Shown here in pieces: positions 7,672 to 15,038 of a DNA stretch of 21,373 bases; within the stretch, counting starts at the first letter, position 1; every line of letters begins with the position of its first letter. The translations under genes were made by a program, and so were the position numbers. The notes beneath the pieces were generated by a model. It made no database searches. It saw nothing but the letters and a program-made list of their open reading frames with translations, and was not told the origin of the DNA. Source of the stretch: Bacteroidaceae bacterium (GTDB lineage: Bacteria > Bacteroidota > Bacteroidia > Bacteroidales > Bacteroidaceae); contig JAEDNQ010000015.1 in the NCBI GenBank assembly GCA_016302435.1, positions 1 through 21,373 on the forward strand. Reading direction: 5' to 3'.

Positions 7672-8907
7672 ATGTCACAAAAACAAACCCCTAATTACCT
7701 ATTCCCACTCATCATCGTATTCATCGTGTGCTTCCTCATAGGATTTGTCACTACAATGAACAACTCCATGATTGAGTTCTGCAAGGAGGCATTCAAACTC
7801 AACGATGCTCAAGGACAGCTGGTCAACACGTTCTTCTACGGTGCCTACGCACTCTCCATTCCCTTTGCATTGATGATGAACAAGATTGGCTATAAGTCAA
7901 CTCTCGTTCTCGGTCTTGCTGTAGTGGCTTGCGGCTTCATCGCCAACTACCTCGGTGTGACGGCTGCTCTCGGTTCACCAAATGTATACACTGTATTCCT
8001 CTGCAGCATGAGCCTTGTGGCTCTCGGTGTTGTGATGCTCCAGCTCGTTGCAAACCCCTATGTGATGGTGCTCGGTGCTCCTGAAAGCGGTGCCTTCCGC
8101 ATGACACTCTCTCAGGCACTCAACTCTGTGGCAACTACAGTTGCTCCTCTCTTCATTACTTATGTCATCATCGCTGACAAGCCTAAGCTTCCAGAGAATG
8201 TGCCTGGACCATTCCTCGGACTCGGTATCTTCACTCTCATCATCGCTGCCATTCTCTTCTTCATCAAACTTCCAGATCCCGACAAAGACAAAAAGGCTGA
8301 AGAGGAAGCTTCACCAGCAGAAGTTGATTCAAAGAAATACAAGGACTCTGTCTTCAAATATCCTCACGTATGGCTTGGAGCACTCGGCATTGCCATGTAT
8401 ATGGGACTTGAAATCGGTATTCCTTCAATGCTCCCAGCCTACTGGAAAGCTGACACATCTCTCCCTGGTTCTGCTACCGACTACCTCTGGCTCTACTGGG
8501 GCGGCATGATGGTAGGACGTTTCATTGGCTCTGCTATTCTCGCTAAGTTTAATGCTCGCGCTCTCCTTACAGCATGTCTTGCTCTCGGTGCCGCTTGCGT
8601 TGGACTCTCATTCTTCCTCTCAGGCATGGCAGCTGTTTACGCCATGTTGGCAGCAGGTCTCTTCCACTCTGTGATGTGGCCTCTCATCTTCAACCTTGGC
8701 CTTCAGGAACTCGGACCTCACACTAAGAGCGCGTCTGGTATCATCAACATGGGTGTGCTCGGTGGCGCTACTCTTCCACTCCTCATGGGTACAATCGTCG
8801 ACAACCCTGAACTTGGAGTAGGCGTGGCTATCATGCTCATGTTCGTTTACTACGCATACGTTTTCTGGTTCTGCAACTTCGGCTCAAAGATTGGCCTGAA
8901 GAAGTAA
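7672..8907 (+). CDS. MFS galactose/glucose transporter (FucP/GluP family)
   Basis: This inner-membrane major facilitator porter probably imports galactose or glucose by cation symport. The 411 residues have about twelve hydrophobic segments in two halves, separated by a charged loop at about 201-226 (PDPDKDKKAEEEASPAE). FucP/GluP-type features are visible: GFVTTMNNSMIEFCKEAF near the start, the FFYGAYALSIPFALMMNKIGYKSTL stretch at 54-79, QLVANPY at 124-130, and the C-terminal SASGIINMGVLGGATLPLLMG. Its position between galM and galK points to galactose as substrate. The arrangement matches Bacteroides loci in which aldose epimerase, glucose/galactose transporter and galactokinase are adjacent. 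The ATG at 7672 follows an A-rich leader without a strong Shine-Dalgarno. Fucose is a less likely alternative because no fucose gene is nearby. Confidence 0.9.
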   Translation: MSQKQTPNYLFPLIIVFIVCFLIGFVTTMNNSMIEFCKEAFKLNDAQGQLVNTFFYGAYALSIPFALMMNKIGYKSTLVLGLAVVACGFIANYLGVTAALGSPNVYTVFLCSMSLVALGVVMLQLVANPYVMVLGAPESGAFRMTLSQALNSVATTVAPLFITYVIIADKPKLPENVPGPFLGLGIFTLIIAAILFFIKLPDPDKDKKAEEEASPAEVDSKKYKDSVFKYPHVWLGALGIAMYMGLEIGIPSMLPAYWKADTSLPGSATDYLWLYWGGMMVGRFIGSAILAKFNARALLTACLALGAACVGLSFFLSGMAAVYAMLAAGLFHSVMWPLIFNLGLQELGPHTKSASGIINMGVLGGATLPLLMGTIVDNPELGVGVAIMLMFVYYAYVFWFCNFGSKIGLKK

Positions 8908-8931
8908 GGCAGGAGAAAAACACATAGATAA

Positions 8932-8978
8932 GGTTGCCGCATAGTGTGGCGATTATTAGCCACACCTTTGCAGCAACC
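8932..8978 (+). other. Intercistronic hairpin between the porter and galK
   Basis: Three stem blocks pair in order: GGTTGC (8932-8937) with GCAACC (8973-8978), GCA (8939-8941) with TGC (8969-8971), and TGTGGC (8945-8950) with GCCACA (8959-8964), closing an 8-nt loop. It starts 25 nt after the porter stop. The next bases, ATATATACCCG, are not a T-run; a T-rich patch comes only at about 8993-9003. Read it as a processing, stabilising or attenuating structure. Confidence 0.7.
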
Positions 8979-9054
8979 ATATATACCCGACATTCTTCTT
9001 TTTGAAACAAACAAATTAATTAAATAACTCTAACCTTTTAAAAACCGTATAATT

Positions 9055-10221
9055 ATGAGACTAACAATTGATGATGTAAGAACTCGTTTCATTAAGCACC
9101 TCGGCGGCGAGCCAGGATCAGTTTACGCTTCTCCAGGCCGTATCAACCTCATCGGAGAACACACTGACTACAACGGTGGCTTCGTGTTCCCAGGAGCTGT
9201 GCAGCAGGGCATGATAGCAGAAGTGCGCCCTAACGGCACTCGCACTATCAAGGCTTACTCAATCGACCTTAAGGACTATGCAGAGTTCTCCATCGATGAT
9301 GAAGCAGGACCAAAAGCTACTCACTTCCGTTATATCTTCGGTGTGGTACGTGAGATGATGGCACTCGGTGTGCCTGTAGAGGGTTTCGACACTGCTTTTG
9401 CAGGCGATGTGCCTAACGGAGCTGGCATGTCATCTTCTGCCGCTCTTGAGAGCTGCTACGCTTTCGCCATCAACGACCTCTTCGGTGACAACAAGATAGA
9501 CAAGATGACTCTCGCTAAGGTGGGTCAAGCAACAGAGCACAAGTACATCGGTGTCAATTGCGGCATCATGGACCAGTTCGCCTCTGTTCATGGCAAGAAG
9601 GGTAACCTCATGCGTCTCGACTGCCGCTCTGGCGAGTTCCAGTACTTCCCATGGGATCCAAAGGGCTACAAGCTCGTTCTCATCAACTCTTGCGTTAAGC
9701 ACGAACTCGTGGGCTCACCTTATAACGACCGCCGCCGCTCTTGTGAGAACTGTGTCAAGGCTATCAAGGAACTCCACCCTGAAAAGGAGATAACTACACT
9801 CCGCGAAGCTACTTGGGATGAGCTTAAGGAAATCGAAGGCAAGGTACCTGCAGAAGACATACTCCGCGCTACTTTCGTCCTCGGTGAGAAGGACCGTGTC
9901 CTTGCTGTCTGCGACGCACTCGAGAGAGGCGACTACGAGACTGTAGGACAGAAGATGTATGAGACTCACTATGGTCTCTCTAAGCAGTATGACGTTTCTT
10001 GCGAAGAGCTCGACTTCCTCAACGACATTGCCAAGGAGTGCTCTGTCACTGGCTCACGCATCATGGGCGGTGGATTCGGTGGATGCACCATCAACCTCGT
10101 TGCCGAAGAACTCTATGACAACTTCGTAAAGACTGCTGTAGAAAAGTTCAATGAAAAGTATGGCAAGAAACCTATCGTCATCGATGTTGTCATCGGCGAT
10201 GGCTCTCGCAAACTTTGCTAA
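9055..10221 (+). CDS. galK: Galactokinase
   Basis: GalK phosphorylates alpha-D-galactose to galactose-1-phosphate with ATP, the entry step of the Leloir pathway. The 388-residue product is full length and carries all three GHMP-kinase motifs: GRINLIGEHTDY at 28-39 (R29 likely catalytic), VPNGAGMSSSAAL at 119-131 (phosphate-binding) and GGGFGG at 338-343. NCGIMDQFAS supplies the catalytic Asp (D173). There is no signal peptide. It is the last gene of the galactose cluster. Its stop codon (10219-10221) lies inside the left copy of a TAAA duplication that flanks a foldback element, and the C-terminus IGDGSRKLC appears normal, so the insertion did not truncate it. galT and galE are not in the window. 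Confidence 0.96.
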   Translation: MRLTIDDVRTRFIKHLGGEPGSVYASPGRINLIGEHTDYNGGFVFPGAVQQGMIAEVRPNGTRTIKAYSIDLKDYAEFSIDDEAGPKATHFRYIFGVVREMMALGVPVEGFDTAFAGDVPNGAGMSSSAALESCYAFAINDLFGDNKIDKMTLAKVGQATEHKYIGVNCGIMDQFASVHGKKGNLMRLDCRSGEFQYFPWDPKGYKLVLINSCVKHELVGSPYNDRRRSCENCVKAIKELHPEKEITTLREATWDELKEIEGKVPAEDILRATFVLGEKDRVLAVCDALERGDYETVGQKMYETHYGLSKQYDVSCEELDFLNDIAKECSVTGSRIMGGGFGGCTINLVAEELYDNFVKTAVEKFNEKYGKKPIVIDVVIGDGSRKLC

Positions 10222-10222
10222 A

Positions 10223-10413
10223 GGTGGGTTCTATTAATTCGCTTTGTCAGATTTCCGATTTATCTCTGAGAGCAGAGTGTCAGTTTTTAAGGGAGCGATG
10301 CGGGCATCGTGACCGCGAAAACTGACAGTATGCGCCAGAGAGAAACGGAAAGATGACAAAACGAAACTAACAAATTCAAAATCTTTTTTCGGTGGGAATT
10401 AATAGAACCCACC
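10223..10413. mobile_element. 191-bp MITE-like foldback element with 18-bp terminal inverted repeats
   Basis: GGTGGGTTCTATTAATTC (10223-10240) is the exact reverse complement of 10396-10413. The outer ends are bordered by identical TAAA at 10219-10222 and 10414-10417, as expected for a 4-bp target-site duplication. The interior folds further (see the entry at 10238-10365) and has no significant ORF, so any transposition would need a transposase acting in trans, which is not in this window. The left TAAA contains the galK stop codon. Removing the element would bring the terminator at 10491 to about 75 bp after galK, a normal distance. The parent insertion-sequence family is not identified. Alternatively it is a fixed structured RNA whose TAAA flanks match by chance. 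Confidence 0.6.
10238..10365. other. Long nested hairpin inside the foldback element
   Basis: The left arm TTCGCTTTGTCA (10238-10249) pairs with TGACAAAACGAA (10354-10365) with one C-A mismatch. Then TTTCCG (10252-10257) pairs with CGGAAA (10346-10351) across a tandem GA/GA mismatch. TTTATCTCT (10259-10267) pairs with AGAGAGAAA (10337-10345) with one mismatch, TGTCAGTTTT (10278-10287) pairs perfectly with AAAACTGACA (10318-10327), and CGATG/CATCG (10296-10309) closes a CGGG loop. As RNA this would be very stable. The right side carries about 30 unpaired bases before the outer repeat, including TCTTTTTTC. Confidence 0.7.
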
Positions 10414-10437
10414 TAAACAGTCTTATCGGTCGACATC

Positions 10438-10476
10438 GTTCGATGCGATGCGTAAAAGCATGGATGATTATCGAAC
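10438..10476. other. Inverted repeat upstream of the galK terminator
   Basis: GTTCGAT (10438-10444) pairs with ATCGAAC (10470-10476), with a short inner ATGC/GCAT stem. It lies between the foldback element and the intrinsic terminator and may be part of the original galK 3' end. Confidence 0.4.
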
Positions 10477-10490
10477 AGACATATCACACG

Positions 10491-10522
10491 GGAGGCCGCA
10501 TTGAGCGACCTCCTTTCTTGTT
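10491..10522 (+). terminator. Rho-independent terminator of the galactose cluster
   Basis: GGAGG (10491-10495) and CGC (10497-10499) pair with GCG (10505-10507) and CCTCC (10509-10513), with one C-A mismatch and an ATTGA loop. The stem is followed directly by TTTCTTGTT. It lies 270 bp past the galK stop, but only about 75 bp if the foldback element is removed. Confidence 0.65.
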
Positions 10523-10631
10523 TCTATTAGATAATAAGTAGGTGTGCAAAACAATGTTTCTCTATCCTGTTGTTTCCTCTGTTCGACCTCCCTACTGCAA
10601 TAAGATGACAATAACCATGCACAGCTACATT

Positions 10632-10718
10632 ATTTGAGCTAAATTGCAATGTCGAGTTGCTGAAATAGCGTTTTTATAGAAATACAGGTACGGAAAAACA
10701 AAAGATAATGGCTCAAAT
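10632..10718. other. Distal 8-bp inverted repeat ahead of the arabinose promoter
   Basis: ATTTGAGC (10632-10639) and GCTCAAAT (10711-10718) are exact reverse complements 71 nt apart. They may be paired sites for a looping regulator or may be chance. The stretch 10523-10731 holds nothing else I can support and no gene. Confidence 0.25.
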
Positions 10719-10731
10719 GAGTGTGTGAAGA

Positions 10732-10763
10732 ACACTTTATGTTGTATAACATGTTTTAAGTGT
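10732..10763. promoter_or_regulatory. Palindromic operator candidate for the arabinose cluster
   Basis: The core ATGTTGTATAACAT (10739-10752) is a palindrome with six of seven base pairs complementary. It lies within a wider pair ACACTT (10732-10737) / AAGTGT (10758-10763), whose centre is offset by 2 bp. The right edge reaches the -33 zone of the promoter at 10786. By position it is the best candidate site for AraR, encoded in the same cluster; a Crp-like carbon regulator is the alternative. Confidence 0.5.
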
Positions 10764-10785
10764 ACAAAATAACACTAAAAATCCC

Positions 10786-10793
10786 TAACTTTG
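10786..10793 (+). promoter_or_regulatory. -7 box of the arabinose cluster promoter
   Basis: TAACTTTG is a full match to the Bacteroidetes -7 consensus and is identical to the folC -7 box. No TTTG occurs at 19-21 bp upstream, where the operator candidate ends, which fits a promoter that needs an activator. The expected start is near 10800, leaving a leader of about 32 nt before the ATG at 10832. I found no comparable box in the later gaps of the cluster. Confidence 0.6.
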
Positions 10794-10831
10794 ACATCAG
10801 TTTATAAACTTATTCATTTTCTAACCCCATT

Positions 10832-12067
10832 ATGACAAATCTAAAATCTATTTTCTTCGGCGGTGCAGCAGCAGTTGCATTCCTCTGTTCTTGCAACTCT
10901 GCTAAGCAACCAGAATCAGTCACCCTGACAAAGTCAGGCATTAATCCTGCCGACTACGACACATGCATGGCTGTAGCCTACGACTATGAGACACGCGCAT
11001 TCGTGCCAGACACAGCCAACGCTAAGCCAATCAAGCTCTACACTCTTACAAACTCAAACGGAATGGAAGTATGCATCACAAACTTCGGCGGACGCATCGT
11101 CAGCATCATGGTTCCAAACAAGAACGGAGAGCTGGTCGACGTGGCTTGCGGATTCGACAAGGTTGAGAACTACTTCCCATGGAACTACGAGACAGACTTC
11201 GGATGCTCTGTAGGACGTTATGCCAACCGCATCAACGGCGCTACATTCACTATTCCAGGAGAGGAAGCTCCAGTAGTGCTCGACAAGAACAACAACGGAG
11301 TTCACTCTCTCCACGGTGGATTCACAGGATGGCAGTATCAGGTGTACGATGTAGTAAGTGCTTCTGAAAACTCTCTCACCATCAAGCGTATTTCACCTGA
11401 CGGCGACAACAAGTTCCCAGGCAATGTGGAAGCAAGCGTCACTTTCGCTCTCGATGAAGACAACGCAATAAGCATCACTTACGAGGCCGTGACAGACAAG
11501 CCTACTGTCCTCAACATGACTAACCACACATACTTCAACCTCTCTGGCGACCTCAACAACACTATCGACGAATCAATCCTTCAGGTCAACGCAGACTCCT
11601 ATACTCCAGCCGACTCCACCTACATGCCTACAGGCGAGATACGCTCAGTAGAAGGAACAGCCTTCGACTTCCGCACACCAAAGGCCATAGGCACAGACTT
11701 CAACGCAGGCAATCCTGAAATCGAAGCTGCTGGAGGTGGTTACGACCACAACTGGTGTCTCAACACTAAAGGCGACGAGACAAAGGTATGCGCCACGCTC
11801 TCCGACCCACGCTCAGGCATCAAGATGGACATGTATACTAACGAGCCAGGCGTACAATGCTACACAGCCAACTTCCAAGACGGAACACGTCCAGGCAAGG
11901 GCGGCATATTGTATCAGAAGCATTGCGCCATCTGCCTCGAATCACAGAAATATCCAGACTCACCAAACAAATACGATCTCCCAGGATGGGAAAACAGCAA
12001 TGCCTTCATCACTCCAGACATGCCCTACCGCAGCTTCTGCAAATATAAGTTCTCTGTGATGAAGTAA
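10832..12067 (+). CDS. galM: Lipoprotein aldose 1-epimerase (mutarotase) of the arabinose cluster
   Basis: A GalM-family mutarotase, probably acting on L-arabinose or galactose anomers in the envelope. The 411-residue protein begins with a lipoprotein signal peptide (hydrophobic 7-18, lipobox LCSC with Cys21), so the mature protein is lipid-anchored outside the cytoplasm. Catalytic features are intact: HSLHGG with H161, NMTNHTYFNLSG with H232, GYDHNWCLN with D305, and ICLESQKYPDSPN with E370. About 40 residues follow the lipobox before the core begins near 67, slightly longer than cytoplasmic GalM. It is the first gene behind the only good promoter of the arabinose cluster, and Bacteroides arabinose loci also carry an epimerase precursor here. 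It ends 163 bp before the first symporter; that gap shows only a CCGG-GCTGA-CCGG mini-hairpin near 12110. Confidence 0.92.
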   Translation: MTNLKSIFFGGAAAVAFLCSCNSAKQPESVTLTKSGINPADYDTCMAVAYDYETRAFVPDTANAKPIKLYTLTNSNGMEVCITNFGGRIVSIMVPNKNGELVDVACGFDKVENYFPWNYETDFGCSVGRYANRINGATFTIPGEEAPVVLDKNNNGVHSLHGGFTGWQYQVYDVVSASENSLTIKRISPDGDNKFPGNVEASVTFALDEDNAISITYEAVTDKPTVLNMTNHTYFNLSGDLNNTIDESILQVNADSYTPADSTYMPTGEIRSVEGTAFDFRTPKAIGTDFNAGNPEIEAAGGGYDHNWCLNTKGDETKVCATLSDPRSGIKMDMYTNEPGVQCYTANFQDGTRPGKGGILYQKHCAICLESQKYPDSPNKYDLPGWENSNAFITPDMPYRSFCKYKFSVMK

Positions 12068-12230
12068 GGGTGACTTCAGAATAAACTGACAATCAAGATT
12101 AACCAGATAATCCGGGCTGACCGGAAACTCAGGACAATTCGAAATTCAGGATAAATCTCCTCCCCTGACCTACAACTTACGAAAAACAACAATCTAATTA
12201 ATCATTTATACTAATTAAAAACACTAAACA

Positions 12231-14195
12231 ATGGATTCACAAATGAGTTTCACCCAAGCGATAAGTCAGAGTGGCTTCGAGACCATCGACTTCATCATCT
12301 TGGTGGTGTACATCATCCTCCTCGTGAGTCTCGGCATGTTCCTCAGCCGTGACAAAGACGGAAAGGAGAAGAGTGCCAACGACTACTTCCTTGCGGGCAA
12401 CACCCTCACATGGTGGGCCGTCGGCGCATCGCTCATCGCTGCCAACATCTCGGCAGAACAATTCATCGGCATGTCCGGTACTGGATATGCTGACGGTATC
12501 GCCATCGCAGCCTACGAGGTGATGGCAGCAGTAACACTCGTCGTCATCGGCAAGTTCCTCCTTCCCGTCATGATCGAACGCAAAATCTTTACCATCCCTC
12601 AGTTCCTCCGCGAACGTTACAACGATGGTGTGGGTCTTGCCTTCTCTATCCTCTGGCTCTTCCTCTACGTCTTCGTCAACCTCACATCCGTAGCATGGCT
12701 CGGTGCTCTCGCCATCGAGCAGATACTCGGACTCCAAGGGCTGGCCGTGTCAATAGGAGGCCTGGAAGTGTCAATGCGCATGATCATCATCATCGCTCTC
12801 TTCCTTATAGCAGGTATCTACTCTATCTACGGAGGTCTTGCGTCAGTAGCATGGACAGACGTTATGCAGGTGACATTCCTCGTCGGCGGTGGACTTATCA
12901 CAGCTTACTTCGCCCTCTGCTCTGTAGCAGGTGAAGGCGGCAGCTTCGTCGATGGCTTCAGCAAGGTATACGAGTTCCTCACCACTGGCGACTACGAGAA
13001 GGACACCCACTTCCACCTCGTCATCCAGCAGAGCCACAATGAGAGCGCATTCGCCAACGTGCCTGGTATAGCTGCCATTGTAGGCGGTGTGTGGTTGACC
13101 AACCTCGGCTACTGGGGCTTCAACCAGTACATCATCCAGAAGGGACTTGCTGCCAAGAGCATCGAAGAAGCAAAGAAGGGTCTCGTCTTTGCAGGATTCC
13201 TCAAGATTCTTATCCCATTCATCGTTGTCCTCCCAGGCATCTGCGCCTTCTACATGCAGCAGAACGCAGACCAGTTCAACCACCTTCAGGGCTCTATCAA
13301 CATTGCCGATGACGCATACCCATGGCTCATCCGCAACTTCACTCCTACAGGCATCAAGGGCCTCTCATTCGCAGCACTCACAGCAGCCATCATCTCTTCT
13401 CTCGCCTCCATGTTCAACAGTACTTCTACCCTCTTCACTATGGACATCTATAAGAAGTACCTCAACAAGGGAGCCTCAGACAAGAAGCTCGTCAATGTAG
13501 GACGCATCACAGCCGTAGTTGCCCTCATCGTTGCTGCTATTGCCGTTAAGCCACTCCTCGGCGGCCTTGACCAGGCCTTCCAGTACATCCAGGAATATTC
13601 TGGCTTCATCTACCCAGGTATCATTACCGTATTCGGTCTCGGTCTCCTCTGGAAGCGAGCATCTTCCACAGCAGCCGTATGGACAGCCATCATTACTATT
13701 CCACTCGGAGTAATCTTCAAGCTTATGCTTCCCGATGTTGCTTTCCAGTTCCGTGCAGGCTACATCTTCATCATCGTCTTCACATTCTTCGTGACAGTAT
13801 CACTTCTGAGCAGAAGCTCTGAGAAATGTGAACTTCCATCTGCTGAGGACCGTGCAGCCATGATGAAATGGGGTCGCATCCTCGGTGGCCTTGGCATCTT
13901 CTTCATCCTTGCAGCAGCCGTTGTCACTATCGGCGGCACAATGCTTCCAGAAGACGCTAACCCAGACAACAACGTTATCGCATACCTCAATGACATAGGC
14001 TTCCAGGCCTTCTACTTCTTCGGAGTGCTCGTAGGTTCAAGCGCAGTCTTCCTCATCTCCAACTCCAAGGACACAAAGAAAGACCCCAAGGCACTGCCTA
14101 TCGACCTCACTCTCTTCGAGACAACTCGCGGTTACACATACGGAGCTATTGGCATCTGCGTCATCACAATGATTCTCTACGCAGCACTCTGGTAA
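12231..14195 (+). CDS. Sodium/solute symporter (SSS family), probable L-arabinose importer 1
   Basis: An inner-membrane Na+-coupled sugar symporter of the SGLT-like SSS family, likely importing L-arabinose given its place in the ara cluster. The 654-residue protein has about fourteen hydrophobic segments. Family features include FLAGNTLTWWAVGASLIAAN followed by ISAEQFIG (53-80), IPQFLRERYN, and the conserved NLTSVAWLGALAIEQILGLQG. A C-terminal helix (YTYGAIGICVITMILYAALW) ends the protein. In vicinal arrangement it precedes araR, and a paralogue of exactly the same length follows araR at 15185. ATG 12231 is used; an ATG four codons later (12243) is equally possible because no clear Shine-Dalgarno distinguishes them. 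Confidence 0.92.
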   Translation: MDSQMSFTQAISQSGFETIDFIILVVYIILLVSLGMFLSRDKDGKEKSANDYFLAGNTLTWWAVGASLIAANISAEQFIGMSGTGYADGIAIAAYEVMAAVTLVVIGKFLLPVMIERKIFTIPQFLRERYNDGVGLAFSILWLFLYVFVNLTSVAWLGALAIEQILGLQGLAVSIGGLEVSMRMIIIIALFLIAGIYSIYGGLASVAWTDVMQVTFLVGGGLITAYFALCSVAGEGGSFVDGFSKVYEFLTTGDYEKDTHFHLVIQQSHNESAFANVPGIAAIVGGVWLTNLGYWGFNQYIIQKGLAAKSIEEAKKGLVFAGFLKILIPFIVVLPGICAFYMQQNADQFNHLQGSINIADDAYPWLIRNFTPTGIKGLSFAALTAAIISSLASMFNSTSTLFTMDIYKKYLNKGASDKKLVNVGRITAVVALIVAAIAVKPLLGGLDQAFQYIQEYSGFIYPGIITVFGLGLLWKRASSTAAVWTAIITIPLGVIFKLMLPDVAFQFRAGYIFIIVFTFFVTVSLLSRSSEKCELPSAEDRAAMMKWGRILGGLGIFFILAAAVVTIGGTMLPEDANPDNNVIAYLNDIGFQAFYFFGVLVGSSAVFLISNSKDTKKDPKALPIDLTLFETTRGYTYGAIGICVITMILYAALW

Positions 14196-14242
14196 TAAGC
14201 CGCACTCTCATAGCAGATACACACTTATAATAATGTATAGTG

Positions 14243-14279
14243 ATGGTCGGGCGGACAAAACATGAGCCCGCCCGACCAT
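14243..14279 (+). other. Perfect 12-bp intercistronic hairpin upstream of araR
   Basis: ATGGTCGGGCGG (14243-14254) and CCGCCCGACCAT (14268-14279) pair without mismatch around a 13-nt loop. It starts 48 nt after the symporter stop and ends 75 nt before araR. The next bases, ATACAACCAAAATTC, are not a T-run. It could reduce read-through into araR so that the regulator is made at a lower level than the transporter. Confidence 0.75.
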
Positions 14280-14354
14280 ATACAACCAAAATTCTTCACA
14301 TAACCAAACCATAAGGGCGGGAAAATCAATCCCCCACCCAAAACCTTCAGCACA

Positions 14355-15002
14355 ATGAATGCATATATCGACTACCCACGTTTCTACGTATCTGTAGACT
14401 GTGTCATATTCAGCTTCGACGAGAATAAACTTAAAGTTCTCATCCACCATCGCCCATACGAACATGAAGAGGGTAAACTGTCACTCATAGGAGGATTCGT
14501 CGAAGAAGGCGAAAGTGTGGACCAGTCTGCACGACGCATACTCAAGACATTCACAGGACTCGACAAGGTATACATGCAGCAGCTTGCAGCCTATGGCGAA
14601 GTAGAGCGCGACACAGGCGAGAGAGTGATAAGCATTGTCTACTATGCACTCATCAACTCTTCAAACTACGACAAGAGTCTATCTGGAATACACAACGCTC
14701 TATGGGAAGATGTAGATAATCTCCCACAGCTTTGCTTCGACCACAACGACATGGTAAGAAAAGCAAGAGAAGCAGTCTGCACATCTTTAAAAAACGAACC
14801 CATAGCCTCCAACCTCATGCCGAAGTACTTTTCTCTATCTCTCCTTCAGTCGCTCTATGAGAGCATACTCGGCACATCCATGGACAAGCGCAACTTCCGA
14901 CGCTCCATAGCCGAAAAGGACTTCATCAAGTCTACAAACATGTCCAACCGCAGAGGTGCTGTGCTCTACGAATACATCACAGAGGATAAAGAACAGAAAT
15001 AA
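14355..15002 (+). CDS. araR: AraR-type transcriptional regulator (NUDIX fold plus winged helix)
   Basis: A DNA-binding regulator of arabinose use, known in Bacteroides as a NUDIX-family AraR that senses L-arabinose. The 215-residue protein has an N-terminal NUDIX fold (about 8-130) and a C-terminal winged-helix-like region (about 157-210, including LLQSLYESILGTSMDKRNFRRS). The NUDIX box starts at G47 and keeps G-x5-E (E53), but the catalytic REUxEE segment reads R61-I-L-K-T-F66. The metal-binding glutamates are gone, so the domain should bind a ligand rather than hydrolyse a nucleotide. It is placed between two sodium/solute symporters, inside the cluster it probably controls. The operator candidate at 10732-10763 is its most likely target; direct evidence for binding is absent. 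A non-arabinose NrtR-like role is less likely given context. Confidence 0.9.
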   Translation: MNAYIDYPRFYVSVDCVIFSFDENKLKVLIHHRPYEHEEGKLSLIGGFVEEGESVDQSARRILKTFTGLDKVYMQQLAAYGEVERDTGERVISIVYYALINSSNYDKSLSGIHNALWEDVDNLPQLCFDHNDMVRKAREAVCTSLKNEPIASNLMPKYFSLSLLQSLYESILGTSMDKRNFRRSIAEKDFIKSTNMSNRRGAVLYEYITEDKEQK

Positions 15003-15038
15003 CAAGCTATTCTGCTCCCCTCTCCACTCAAGGTGACG

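Noticed and set aside
10223..10413. Foldback element as the galK terminator itself
   Set aside because: A better terminator with a T-tract lies at 10491-10522. The flanking TAAA duplication and perfect terminal repeats fit an insertion better, although a dual role cannot be excluded.
12237..12737. 166-codon minus-strand frame within the first symporter
   Set aside because: Acidic and low in complexity, as expected from the antisense of a codon-biased membrane protein gene; the same holds for 12843-13283.
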